A DNA stretch of 64,000 bases from Streptomyces sp. RKAG293 (lineage in GTDB: Bacteria > Actinomycetota > Actinomycetes > Streptomycetales > Streptomycetaceae), in contig NZ_JAJOZB010000001.1 in the NCBI RefSeq assembly GCF_023701745.1, forward strand, positions 8,231,001 to 8,295,000, read 5' to 3'. The notes under the pieces were generated by a model. It was not told the origin of the DNA, did no database searches, and saw only the letters and a list, made by a program, of their open reading frames with translations. Shown here one piece after another: positions 8,846 to 16,286 of this stretch (position 1 is the stretch's first letter; the number at the start of each line of letters is the position of its first letter). The position numbers and the translations under genes were made by a program.

Positions 8846-9064
8846 TTACGGCGTCGGGGCGCCGCGCACGGTCAGCTCGGCGAGGAGCTGCCGGGTGGCC
8901 TCGGCCACCGCGTCCACCGCTTGGTCGAAGACCTCGCGGTTGTGGGCGGCCGGGGCGCGGAATCCGGAGATCTTGCGGACGTACTGCAACGCCGCCGCCC
9001 TGATGTCGTCGTCATCGACGTCGGGGGTCATCGGGGGTCGGAGGGTCTTGATGCTTCGGCACAT
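8846..9064 (-). CDS. DUF2277 family protein
   Basis: A 72-residue protein matching DUF2277: MCRSIKTLRPP at the N-terminus, then the helix RAAALQYVRKISGFRAPA and a final alpha-helical stretch. The family is found across actinobacteria; its role is unknown, and the early Cys followed by R-S-I-K is invariant. The ATG at 9064 starts exactly at this conserved motif; a longer frame upstream has no family support. Confidence 0.85.
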   Translation of the reverse strand: MCRSIKTLRPPMTPDVDDDDIRAAALQYVRKISGFRAPAAHNREVFDQAVDAVAEATRQLLAELTVRGAPTP

Positions 9065-9204
9065 GACTCCAGTGTGCTCCGCCCCTCGGACAGTCGGCCG
9101 GGACAGGCGTCCGGCCGGCCGGTCGGTACTGTCATCGCACGGGACAGCGGGCCGCAGCACCGGCGCGCGTCCCGCCGCACGACCGACTCCGGACGGGGGT
9201 GGAC

Positions 9205-9846
9205 ATGACCAAGCAGCCGACCGTGGCCCAGCGCCGCCTGATCACCGCCGCCGACCCGAACACCGGGCTGCTCCGCGGCTCGCAGGCGCTGCTCGACGCG
9301 CTCTGCGGCCAGGGGCTCGCCGTGAAGCACCCACGCGCGCCCCATCGCTGCTATCTGACCCCGGCCGGACTCGCACTGCGCACCGAACTGCTCGCGCCCC
9401 CGCCGGAGCGCCCCGCCGACCCGCCGCCCGAGGTGGAGACGTTCGCCGCGCGCACCGGCGACGAGCCGGCGACGGCCGACGATCCGCGCCGGACCCGGGA
9501 GGTCGCCGTCGCCTGGGAAGGCCTCCTGGAGCTGCGCCGCGTCACCAACCGAGGGATCACCGACCAGCCCTGCCCGTGGGAACGCGCCCACCTCGTCTCC
9601 GGCGCCGCCCTGGCACTGGAGGCGGCCGGCTGCTCCCCGGCGGTGGCGGGCGAGGGCGGATATCGGGTCGGCCCCGCGCAGCAGCCCGAGGCCGTGCGCG
9701 TGGAGTGGACCGGCGGCGACGCCGAGTCCGCCGCGCTCGCTACGGCCACCTGCGCGACCGCCCTGGAGCAGGCCGGCTGGCAGGTCACCGAGCATCCGGC
9801 CGGCGCGGCCGGCCGCTTCCTGCTGGCCTCGCCGCGTCGCGCGTGA
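9205..9846 (+). CDS. hypothetical protein with a winged-helix-like N-terminus
   Basis: A 213-residue soluble protein. Residues 8-65 (RRLITAADPN to LTPAGLALR) resemble a winged-helix domain in which a helix pair is followed by a basic wing. The middle is Pro/Ala-rich and the C-terminal 100 residues form a mixed alpha/beta region. No enzyme motif is seen. The ATG at 9205 has GGGGG five bases upstream; a GTG at 9199 is the alternative. It is followed 45 bases later by an RHH antitoxin, but the palindrome between them suggests the antitoxin has its own promoter. Confidence 0.6.
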   Translation: MTKQPTVAQRRLITAADPNTGLLRGSQALLDALCGQGLAVKHPRAPHRCYLTPAGLALRTELLAPPPERPADPPPEVETFAARTGDEPATADDPRRTREVAVAWEGLLELRRVTNRGITDQPCPWERAHLVSGAALALEAAGCSPAVAGEGGYRVGPAQQPEAVRVEWTGGDAESAALATATCATALEQAGWQVTEHPAGAAGRFLLASPRRA

Positions 9847-9861
9847 CGATCCCCTCGCCGC

Positions 9862-9881
9862 GTACAGCACTATCGCTGTAC
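9862..9881. promoter_or_regulatory. palindrome upstream of the RHH antitoxin, probable autoregulatory operator
   Basis: GTACAGC, six bases, GCTGTAC: a perfect 7-bp dyad ending nine bases before the antitoxin ATG. It overlaps the place where a -10 box would lie. Ribbon-helix-helix antitoxins normally repress their own operon through such sites. Confidence 0.6.
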
Positions 9882-9890
9882 GCTGGTGCA

Positions 9891-10106
9891 ATGTCGAAGC
9901 ATGTGACGATCCGCCTTGACGAGGAATTCCTCGAGCGACTCAAGGTCCGCGCCGCTGAGCAGGGCACCACGGTCACCGCTCTGATCACCGAGGCCGCCAG
10001 GCGCGAGCTGGACGAGAACCGTGACCGGTTCCTGGCCGCGGCGGCGGACTTCAACAACGAGGAGAACTGGGCGTACGTCCAGGAGAGGTTCGGCCCCAAG
10101 TCTTGA
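9891..10106 (+). CDS. ribbon-helix-helix antitoxin of a Fic-like toxin pair
   Basis: A 71-residue protein. Residues 1-45 are a ribbon-helix-helix DNA-binding domain (SKHVTIRLDEEFLERLKVRA, then TTVTALITEAARRELDE), and the acidic and aromatic C-terminus would neutralise a toxin. In Streptomyces this antitoxin type is followed at once by a small Fic-like toxin. Here the toxin (11377-11748) lies 1.27 kb away because a TnpB element sits right after the antitoxin stop codon. A 7-bp palindrome just upstream is the likely operator. Confidence 0.8.
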   Translation: MSKHVTIRLDEEFLERLKVRAAEQGTTVTALITEAARRELDENRDRFLAAAADFNNEENWAYVQERFGPKS

Positions 10107-10118
10107 CTCCTCCCTCTC

Positions 10119-11104
10119 CTAGGGGAGGGGGATTGCCGGCTCACGTTGCCTGTGGACCGGCGGTCCGTCAGGTCTTGCACGATCAGCACCAGCCGGGTTG
10201 AGGCCAGCCCGGAGCAGCATCACGCGGGCGGAGTTCTTATCCCTGGGGGATACGGCTCCGCAGGCGGTGCAGGTGTAGGTACGTTCCGAAAGAGGCAGTG
10301 CGTGCTTGGTTCTCGCTCCGCACTGCGCGCAGTCCATGCTGGTGTGAGCGGGGTGCACCAGGTGGACGATGCGGCCGTATTTGCGCGCCATGTTGATCAG
10401 CTCGCGCTTCGTCGAGGAGATAGCCGCGTCGGCCGCTTCCTGGCGGCCTTCTTCTCATGCCCGGTATAGGGGAGGTCGTGCAGGTCGCTGGTCGTGGTCT
10501 CCTTCACTCCCCAGTCGATGCCGAGCACGTTGCCCGTGGCGGGAAGCCGCTGCACTTGGACAGGGACGACGAACGAGGCGTACCAGTGATCGAGCCTGTC
10601 CCGGTAGATCCGCACGCTCGTAGGATCTGCGGGCAGATCCCGCGACCAGACCACGGTCAGGGTGATGCCGCCCGCAAGACACAGCTTCCCGCTCTTGAGG
10701 CGGAAACCGCGCCGCGTGTAGTTCAGGCTCGGATCCTCCGAGTTCTTCTTTTTGTACTTCGGCATCCCGGCCCGCCGGCGCATCGGTAGCCGCGCCTTGA
10801 TGTCCTTCAAGGCCTTGGCGCGGGACTTTCCGAAGTCGCGGATGAGTTGCTGCCGCGGAACGCTGCTGCCCTCACGAAGCCATTCCAAGCCCTTGCGCGC
10901 TTCGGTCAGCATGGTGTCAAGCCGGGCCGGACCGCACTTCTCGCCCTCCCGGTCGGCCTTCTGGGAGCGGGCGCAGCATTCGTTCCAGACCCATCGGCAG
11001 CGCTCCCATTCCCCTGACAAGGCGGCAAGCGCGGTGGACGACACGCGTAGGCGGTAGGTGTACCGGGCGTACCCGGCACCCGCCGCCTCCGGTGGTGTCG
11101 CCAT
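10119..11104 (-). pseudogene. tnpB: TnpB RNA-guided nuclease, internally deleted and frameshifted
   Basis: The N-terminal 235-codon frame (11104 down to 10397) has the TnpB helical start and the RuvC-I motif GIDWGVKET. After HEKKAARK the frame is lost. The C-terminal part resumes in another frame: AADAAISSTKRELINMARK, the zinc finger CAQC...CTAC, and the RuvC-III motif RDKNSARVMLL. In related actinobacterial TnpB proteins about 100 residues lie between these blocks, including the RuvC-II glutamate. Here the two blocks are joined directly, so both a deletion and a one-base shift are present. The product cannot cut DNA. Confidence 0.8.
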
Positions 11105-11133
11105 GACACCAAACTACTACTACGATCGGGTGC

Positions 11134-11313
11134 GTGGATGACGAAGTGCGTATCACGCTCAGGCTCCCCGCAGCCCTCCACGCATGGCTGGCCGCGGAGG
11201 CAAAGAAGGCCCGACGGTCCCTCAACTCCGAAATCCTTCATCGCCTGGAGGTTCAGCGTGGCAACCCCAGGCAGATGATGAATCGCCCTGACGGCGATGT
11301 ACCCGTCTCCTGA
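11134..11313 (+). CDS. Arc-family ribbon-helix-helix protein
   Basis: A 59-residue protein starting at GTG: DEVRITLRLPAALHAWLA, then KKARRSLNSEILHRLE, a clear Arc/RHH DNA-binding fold, followed by a polar tail. It is divergent from tnpB with only 29 bases between the start codons. A TACGAT box seven bases before the GTG would fit a leaderless transcript. Whether it belongs to the mobile element or to the host is not settled; its position inside the insertion suggests the former, perhaps as a repressor of tnpB or its guide RNA. Confidence 0.6.
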   Translation: MDDEVRITLRLPAALHAWLAAEAKKARRSLNSEILHRLEVQRGNPRQMMNRPDGDVPVS

Positions 11314-11376
11314 CCTGCTCCGCAGGAGTCCGATCCCTCCCCGGTCTCAATGCCGGGGCATCCTCGGAGGAATTCG

Positions 11377-11748
11377 GTGAAGATCGACCTGACCTGGGCC
11401 TGGAACGTCCTGGCCCATCACCTGCCGTCCGACCCCACGGTCTGGGACCCTTCGGGCATCGAGGCCGCCATAGCGCGTCATGCCTCAGACCTCGTCATGG
11501 CGCCCGACAGCCCCGGCCACGACACGGCCTGGCGGGCCGCCGCGCTGCTGCACACCCTGACCGTGTGCCCGCCGCTCGAATCGCCGATGAACGAGTTCTA
11601 CGCGATGGCCATGACCCGTTCGTACTGCGCCGCGGCGGGCTGGAAGACGCTGCCGGACACGGTCGCCCTCGGCGATCTGGTGGACCGGGTCAAGACCCAC
11701 AGGACCGGGATCCAACAGGTCGCCGAGGTGCTGCGGCCGCTCAGCTGA
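11377..11748 (+). CDS. degenerate Fic/Doc-like toxin, partner of the upstream RHH antitoxin
   Basis: A 123-residue protein. The layout GIEAAIARHASDLVM, then AWRAAALLHTLTV, then a helix SPMNEFYAMAMTRSYCAA, and a final VAEVLRPLS follows the helix order of Doc-type toxins. The catalytic Fic loop (HxFx(D/E)GN(K/G)R) is not present; the equivalent segment reads CPPLESPMNEF. Streptomyces genomes carry such Fic-like toxins next to RHH antitoxins of the type at 9891. GTG at 11377 is preceded by GGAGG. The TnpB element has separated the pair, so the toxin may have lost its promoter and translational coupling. Confidence 0.55.
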   Translation: MKIDLTWAWNVLAHHLPSDPTVWDPSGIEAAIARHASDLVMAPDSPGHDTAWRAAALLHTLTVCPPLESPMNEFYAMAMTRSYCAAAGWKTLPDTVALGDLVDRVKTHRTGIQQVAEVLRPLS

Positions 11749-12470
11749 GGGCGTACGAGTTCGTCAGCGCCGGGCCCGGCGCCGGGAGCGGGTTCGCCGG
11801 GCAGCTGGTGTCGTGGGCCGGAGCGGCGCCGGTGAGCAGATAGCCGGTGACGATGCCGTCGACGCACGCGTTGCCGTTCAGGTACTGGCCGTGGTCACCG
11901 CCGCCGGTGACCGTCACCGGGCGTGAGCCCCGCAGCTGCCGGTGTGCCGCGACGGCGCCCTCGTAGGACGTCGCGGGGTCGTGCACGGAGTTGACCATCA
12001 GGATCGTCGGCAGTCCCGCGCCGGTGACCTTCACCTCGGGTGCCGGGGGCGACGGCCAGGCCGCGCAGGTGGCGGCGAAGGCGAGTCCTCCCAGTGGGCC
12101 TTCGCCGCGGCGGCGGTGGTGCCGTAGTGGTAGACGGAGTCGTGGAGCGCGAGCCAGGGCAGGAAGTCCTGCTCGAAGCGGCGCTGGAAGCTCATCGGCT
12201 GGCCTGTCATGAACGCCTCCCAGCTGCCGGTGAACGCGATGTTGCTGTCGAGCACGACCCGTTCGACGCGCTGGGGGAACTCCGTCGCGTAGTAGGCGCC
12301 GATCATCGTCGCGTACGAGGGCCCGTAGTACGTGATCCTCCGGACGCCGAGCAGCGAACGGAACAGGTCCATGTCGCGGACCGTCTGGTCGGTGGTGATG
12401 TAGCGCGCCAGGTCGCCGCTGCGCCGCCGGCAGTCCGCGGCCAACCGGCGTGAGCCTCCGCGGATCCGGT
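11741..12470 (-). pseudogene. remnant of a secreted tripeptidyl-peptidase-like alpha/beta hydrolase
   Basis: Two frames carry pieces of one family. The first (about 12470-12060) starts mid-protein at AADCRRRSGDLARYITT and includes the nucleophile elbow YYGPSYATMIGAYYA and VERVVLDSN. The second (about 12090-11741) has the C-terminal TAP domain: ATCAAWPS, LMVNSVHDPATSYEGA and the late GGGDHGQY histidine. The signal peptide and N-terminal third are gone, and roughly 100 or more residues are missing between the two pieces, where the frame also changes. Not functional. Confidence 0.8.
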
Positions 12471-12571
12471 CGCCGGGCGCCGGTCGTGGTGATCACCCGG
12501 CTCGGTATCCTGCACCCGACGCCGGCGAAGAACTCTCCGCGCCGCGCCCCGAAGGCCGCAGGAAGGGACCG

Positions 12572-13786
12572 GTGACCCATATGGCGAGCGTGCCGAACGT
12601 GTCGAACACCCGTGACGTCTACATCGTCGACGCCGTCCGCACCCCCGTCGGGAAGTACGGCGGCGCGCTGTCCGGCGTCCGCCCCGACGACCTGGCCGCA
12701 CACGTCCTCAGGTCGCTGGTGGACCGCACGCCGGAACTGGACCCGGCCAGGATCGGCGATGTCTTCCTCGGGAACGCCAACGGCGCGGGCGAGGAGAACC
12801 GCGATGTCGCGCGGATGGCCGTGCTGCTCGCGGGCCTGCCGGTCTCGGTGCCGGGCGTGACCGTCAACCGGCTGTGCGCGTCCGGGCTGGAAGCGGTGGT
12901 CCAGGCGTACCGGGCGGTCGCCCTCGGGGACGTGTCGATCGCCGTCGCCGGTGGCGTCGAGTCGATGAGCCGCGCTCCGTGGGTGCTGCCCAAGCCCGAC
13001 CGTGCCTTCCCGGCCGGCCATCAGGAGATGTACTCCACGACCATCGGCTGGCGCATGGTCAACCGGCGCCATGAACCCGCGTGGACGATTCCGCTGGGCG
13101 AGGGCGCGGAACTGATCGCCGACAAGCACGGCATCACCCGCGAGCAGCAGGACGCCTTCGCCGTCGCGAGCCATGAGAAGGCGGCGCGCGCCTGGAAGGA
13201 CGGGCTGTACGACGCCGAGGTCGTCCCCGTCGACGGCACCGCCCTCGTACGGGACGAGACGATCCGCGACAACACCTCGGTGGAATCGCTGGCCAAGCTC
13301 AAGACGGTTTTCCGTGCGGGCGGCACCGTCACCGCGGGCAACGCCTCCCCGCTCAACGACGGCGCCGCCGCTCTGCTGATCACCGACGAGGAGGGGCTGG
13401 CGGCCACCGGCCGCGAGCCGCTGGCCCGCATCCGGGCGAGCGCCGTGTCCGGCATCGAACCGCAGTACTTCGGGCTCGGCCCGGTGGAGGCCGTCAACCG
13501 CGCGCTGGCGCGGGCCGGCCGGGGCTTCGGCGACCTGCGCACCTTCGAGCTCAACGAGGCGTTCGCCGCCCAGGCCCTCGGCTGCTTCGCGGAATGGCCC
13601 GGCCTCGATCCGGCGGTCGTCAACCCGCGCGGTGGCGCCATCGCGATCGGCCACCCGCTTGGCGCGTCCGGCGCCCGTATCGCCGGTGCCGTCGCCCACC
13701 AGCTGAAGGCCGCGGGCAGCGGTACCGGGCTCGCGGCCCTGTGCATCGGGGTGGGGCAGGGGCTCGCCCTGGTCCTGGAGCGCTGA
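12572..13786 (+). CDS. pcaF: thiolase, beta-ketoadipyl-CoA / acetyl-CoA acyltransferase
   Basis: A 404-residue thiolase. The acyl-accepting Cys102 lies in NRLCASG, the base His361 in IAIGHPLG and the second Cys391 in LCIGVGQG. It is followed by a 4-hydroxybenzoate hydroxylase with a TGATG overlap, so cleavage of beta-ketoadipyl-CoA to succinyl-CoA and acetyl-CoA is the likely role, though general acetyl-CoA acetyltransferase activity is possible. GTG at 12572 is chosen because AGGAAGGGACC sits at the right distance; ATG at 12581 is the alternative. Confidence 0.85.
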   Translation: MTHMASVPNVSNTRDVYIVDAVRTPVGKYGGALSGVRPDDLAAHVLRSLVDRTPELDPARIGDVFLGNANGAGEENRDVARMAVLLAGLPVSVPGVTVNRLCASGLEAVVQAYRAVALGDVSIAVAGGVESMSRAPWVLPKPDRAFPAGHQEMYSTTIGWRMVNRRHEPAWTIPLGEGAELIADKHGITREQQDAFAVASHEKAARAWKDGLYDAEVVPVDGTALVRDETIRDNTSVESLAKLKTVFRAGGTVTAGNASPLNDGAAALLITDEEGLAATGREPLARIRASAVSGIEPQYFGLGPVEAVNRALARAGRGFGDLRTFELNEAFAAQALGCFAEWPGLDPAVVNPRGGAIAIGHPLGASGARIAGAVAHQLKAAGSGTGLAALCIGVGQGLALVLER

Positions 13787-14961
13787 TGCGCACCACGGTC
13801 GGCATCATCGGCGGCGGTCCCGCCGGACTGCTGCTGGCGCGGCTGCTCCAGCTGGCAGGCGTCGACAGCGTCGTCCTGGAGGCCCGCGACCGCGCCTACG
13901 TCGAGCAGCGGCAGCGCGCGGGAATCCTCGAGCAGGCCACCGTGGACGCGCTGCGCGCGTGCGGGGCGGGGGAGCGGATGGACCGGCAGGGGCTGGTCCA
14001 CGACGGTGTCGAGCTGCGGTTCGACCGCCGGGCGCACCGTATCGACTTTCCGTCCCTCACCGGCGGGCGCCGGGTGATGGTCTACGCCCAGACCGAGGTG
14101 GTCAAGGACCTCATAGCCCTGCGACTGGACGGTGGCGCACCGCTGTTGTTCGAGGCGCGGGCCACCGCCGTCGAGGGCGCGGACACCGGCACGCCCGTCA
14201 TCCGTTTCACTCACCAGGGCCGCGAGCGGACCCTGGAGTGCGACTACGTGGTGGGCTGCGACGGTTTCCACGGCGTCGCCCGCGACGCGATCCCCGAAGG
14301 CGTACGGCAGACGTTCGAGCGGGTGTACCCGTACTCGTGGCTCGGGATCCTGGCCGACGTGGCGCCGTCGTGCGACGAGCTGATCTACGCCCACTCACCG
14401 CGCGGGTTCGCGCTGCACAGCATGCGCTCGCCCCTGGTGAGCCGGCTGTATCTGCAGGTGCCCAACGGCGAGGATCCCGCCGACTGGCCGGACGCGAGGA
14501 TCTGGGACGAGCTCGACGCGCGCTTCGCGATCGACGGCGACTGGAAGCTGGATCGGGGGCCGATCACCGCCAAGTCCGTGCTGCCGATGCGCAGTTCGGT
14601 CACCGAGCCGATGCGGTACGGGCGGGTGCTGCTGGCCGGGGACGCCGCGCACATCGTGCCCCCGGCCGGTGCGAAGGGCCTGAACCTGGCCGCCGCCGAT
14701 GTGATCGTCCTGGCGCGGGCGCTGGCGGCGCTGCGGGACACCGGGTCGTCGGAGCTGCTCGACGCCTACTCCCGGACCTGTCTGCGCCGGGTGTGGCGCG
14801 CGGAGCACTTCTCGTACTTCTTGACGACGACACTGCACAACGAGCCCGGACAGTCGCCGTTCACCACCCGGCTGCAGACCGCCCAGCTCGACCGGATCGC
14901 CGGGTCCACGGCCGCCGCCACCGATTTCGCCGAGAACTACACCGGCCTGCCGATCGGCTGA
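13786..14961 (+). CDS. pobA: 4-hydroxybenzoate 3-monooxygenase
   Basis: A 391-residue class A flavoprotein hydroxylase that would convert 4-hydroxybenzoate to protocatechuate with NAD(P)H and O2. FAD-binding motifs are the N-terminal GIIGGGPAG and the late LLAGDAAHIVPP (Asp286), with AGILEQATVDALR and CDGFHG typical of PobA. The start overlaps the thiolase stop. The rest of the protocatechuate pathway is not in the window, so these two genes may top up a pathway encoded elsewhere. Confidence 0.92.
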   Translation: MRTTVGIIGGGPAGLLLARLLQLAGVDSVVLEARDRAYVEQRQRAGILEQATVDALRACGAGERMDRQGLVHDGVELRFDRRAHRIDFPSLTGGRRVMVYAQTEVVKDLIALRLDGGAPLLFEARATAVEGADTGTPVIRFTHQGRERTLECDYVVGCDGFHGVARDAIPEGVRQTFERVYPYSWLGILADVAPSCDELIYAHSPRGFALHSMRSPLVSRLYLQVPNGEDPADWPDARIWDELDARFAIDGDWKLDRGPITAKSVLPMRSSVTEPMRYGRVLLAGDAAHIVPPAGAKGLNLAAADVIVLARALAALRDTGSSELLDAYSRTCLRRVWRAEHFSYFLTTTLHNEPGQSPFTTRLQTAQLDRIAGSTAAATDFAENYTGLPIG

Positions 14962-15011
14962 CGGGACCGGCACGGCTGACGGGACAGAGACGGCTGACGG
15001 GACCGGCACGG
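14958..15011 (+). repeat. 18-bp tandem repeat, three copies, at the pobA stop
   Basis: Three successive 18-mers beginning CTGACGGGAC, the first containing the pobA stop codon; the first and third are identical and the second differs at a few bases. A fourth partial copy (CTGATG) follows. It has no coding role that can be seen. Confidence 0.7.
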
Positions 15012-15058
15012 CTGATGTGGACGGCATCCGGGCACGTGACCGCATGGCCCGCGACGCG

Positions 15059-15108
15059 AACGCTCACCGGAACCCCCTCCCCCGTGGGAGCGGGTGCCGG
15101 TGAGCGTT
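15059..15108. terminator. bidirectional terminator between pobA and the VOC gene
   Basis: A perfect 12-bp inverted repeat (AACGCTCACCGG and its complement) encloses a 26-base segment that itself is G/C-rich. It lies between two genes that converge. Confidence 0.7.
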
Positions 15109-15139
15109 CCTGCCGTGGGACGGCCGTCGGTGGGTGTGG

Positions 15140-15934
15140 TCAGCCGGCGTCCGGCGCCTCGCCGGTGAGCAGGGCGAACTGGGCGCCCGCCGGGTCCAGG
15201 AGCATGGCCAGCCGGCCGACCCCGGGCGCGTCGTCCGGCGGCATGATGGCGGTGGCCCCGTGCGCGACAGCCGTGGCGAAGGTCGCGTCGCAGTCGGCCG
15301 TCCCGAAGTACGGGTGCCAGTTCGGGGTGCTGCCGGGCCCGGTGCCGCCCGGGGGCAGCTCCATGAGGCCGCCGTGCTCCGCCTCGGCGTCGGTGCCCGC
15401 CGGGCGGATGAGGGTGTAGGTCATGCCGGGCATCGGGGCGTCGTTGTAGTCCCAGCCGAGGACCTGGTGGTAGAAGGTCTTCGCGGCGGCCGCGTCGGTG
15501 GTGTGCAGTTCGACCCAGCACAGCGCGTTGTCGGCGGTCACCAGGTCGAGGCCCTTGTTGTCACCGGGCTGCCAGACGTTGAACGCGGCGCCGGCCGGGT
15601 CGGTGAAGACGGCCATCCGGCCCATCGTGAAGACGTCCATCGCCGGGAACGGCACGGCGCCGCCCGCCTGCTCCACGGTCTTGGCGGTGGCGTCCGCGTC
15701 GGGCGACATGAAGTACGGCGTCCAGCGCGGTTCCACGCCCTCGGCCATGATCGGTCCGACGCCGGCGACGGTCTTCCCGTCGAGTACGAACATGCCGTAG
15801 CCGCCGGCGTCGGGGCCGGCGGACCGGAAGTCCCAGCCGAAGACCGCGTTGTAGAACGCGGCGGACGCCGGGATGTCGCGGCTGGCGAGGTCGAGCCAGT
15901 TCGGCGCGCCCGGGACGTAGTCGGTGGAGAGCAT
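15140..15934 (-). CDS. two-domain VOC (glyoxalase/bleomycin-resistance fold) protein
   Basis: A 264-residue protein made of two VOC domains in tandem. Each begins with a W-L-D-L or C-W-V-E-L strand and a FY-x-x-V(F/L)GWD motif (FYNAVFGWDF near residue 28, FYHQVLGWDY near residue 152) and ends with a DPAGAxF strand. VOC proteins are metal-dependent dioxygenases, isomerases or binding proteins; the double-domain form is widespread in Streptomyces and its substrate is unknown. The ribosome site GGAAGGAACC lies just before the ATG. Confidence 0.88.
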   Translation of the reverse strand: MLSTDYVPGAPNWLDLASRDIPASAAFYNAVFGWDFRSAGPDAGGYGMFVLDGKTVAGVGPIMAEGVEPRWTPYFMSPDADATAKTVEQAGGAVPFPAMDVFTMGRMAVFTDPAGAAFNVWQPGDNKGLDLVTADNALCWVELHTTDAAAAKTFYHQVLGWDYNDAPMPGMTYTLIRPAGTDAEAEHGGLMELPPGGTGPGSTPNWHPYFGTADCDATFATAVAHGATAIMPPDDAPGVGRLAMLLDPAGAQFALLTGEAPDAG

Positions 15935-16079
15935 GGGGGGTTCCTTCCAGCTGTTCGCGGTGCCTGCCCGGCGCGGAGTTCGGGCGCGGCCGTCTGTGAG
16001 GTAGACGACCCGCTGCCGCAGAACTCATCGTCCCCGCGCGTCGCATTTCTGGCGACTTATGGTTCTTGGTAATACATCC

Positions 16080-16092
16080 GACATCTGATGTC
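16080..16092. promoter_or_regulatory. palindrome GACATC-T-GATGTC, putative operator
   Basis: A perfect 6-bp dyad with a single central base, flanked by ACAT and ATGT on the outside, so the symmetry extends imperfectly to about 25 bases. It lies 100 bases upstream of the GH105 promoter; a GntR- or LacI-type regulator sensing pectin fragments would be a natural candidate. Confidence 0.5.
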
Positions 16093-16191
16093 TGGCATGT
16101 CCGAATCATCGAGGCGCTGGTTCGTCTCAGGGGTCACTCCAAGGGTCAAAGATCCAGCCAGTTGTTGGTTCGACGATAATTGTTAGGGTTA

Positions 16192-16219
16192 TTGACAGAT
16201 ATTTCAGCGCTGCTAGATT
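16192..16219 (+). promoter_or_regulatory. promoter for the GH105-GH28-GH29 operon
   Basis: TTGACA at 16192-16197, 16 bases, TAGATT at 16214-16219: close to the HrdB (sigma-70) consensus. It lies 68 bases before the GH105 start codon, inside the AT-rich intergenic region. Confidence 0.7.
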
Positions 16220-16286
16220 CCGCTTAAAGGTCCAACCTTTGCTACCCGATCGGCCCCCAATGCAGGGGATTCAGGGTGAGGGGATC

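Larger units (their letters stand above)
10107..11350 (-). mobile_element. IS200/IS605-group TnpB element inserted between antitoxin and toxin
   Basis: The element holds a damaged tnpB on the minus strand and a small divergent Arc-type gene. Its right end is marked by a hairpin-forming stretch at about 10107-10135 (CCCTCCCC/GGGGAGGG type) directly after the antitoxin stop, where tnpB elements normally encode the end of their guide RNA. The other end is less clear: hairpins at 11314-11326 and 11339-11358 precede the toxin ribosome site at 11366-11370. No TnpA (Y1 transposase) is present, so it cannot move alone. The limits are approximate. Confidence 0.6.
15935..16286. other. intergenic region with operator and promoter for the pectin enzymes
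   Basis: 352 bases between two divergently read genes. This stretch is unusually AT-rich for the window. It contains a 13-bp palindrome (16080-16092) and a good sigma-70 type promoter (16192-16219) reading toward the GH105 gene. The part near 15990-16060 may hold the VOC promoter but no clear boxes were found. Confidence 0.6.

Noticed and set aside
10107..10135. The hairpin after the antitoxin as a plain terminator of the toxin-antitoxin operon
   Set aside because: It lies at the 3' end of tnpB in the opposite direction, where these elements encode their right end, and the toxin that should follow is on the other side of the insertion.
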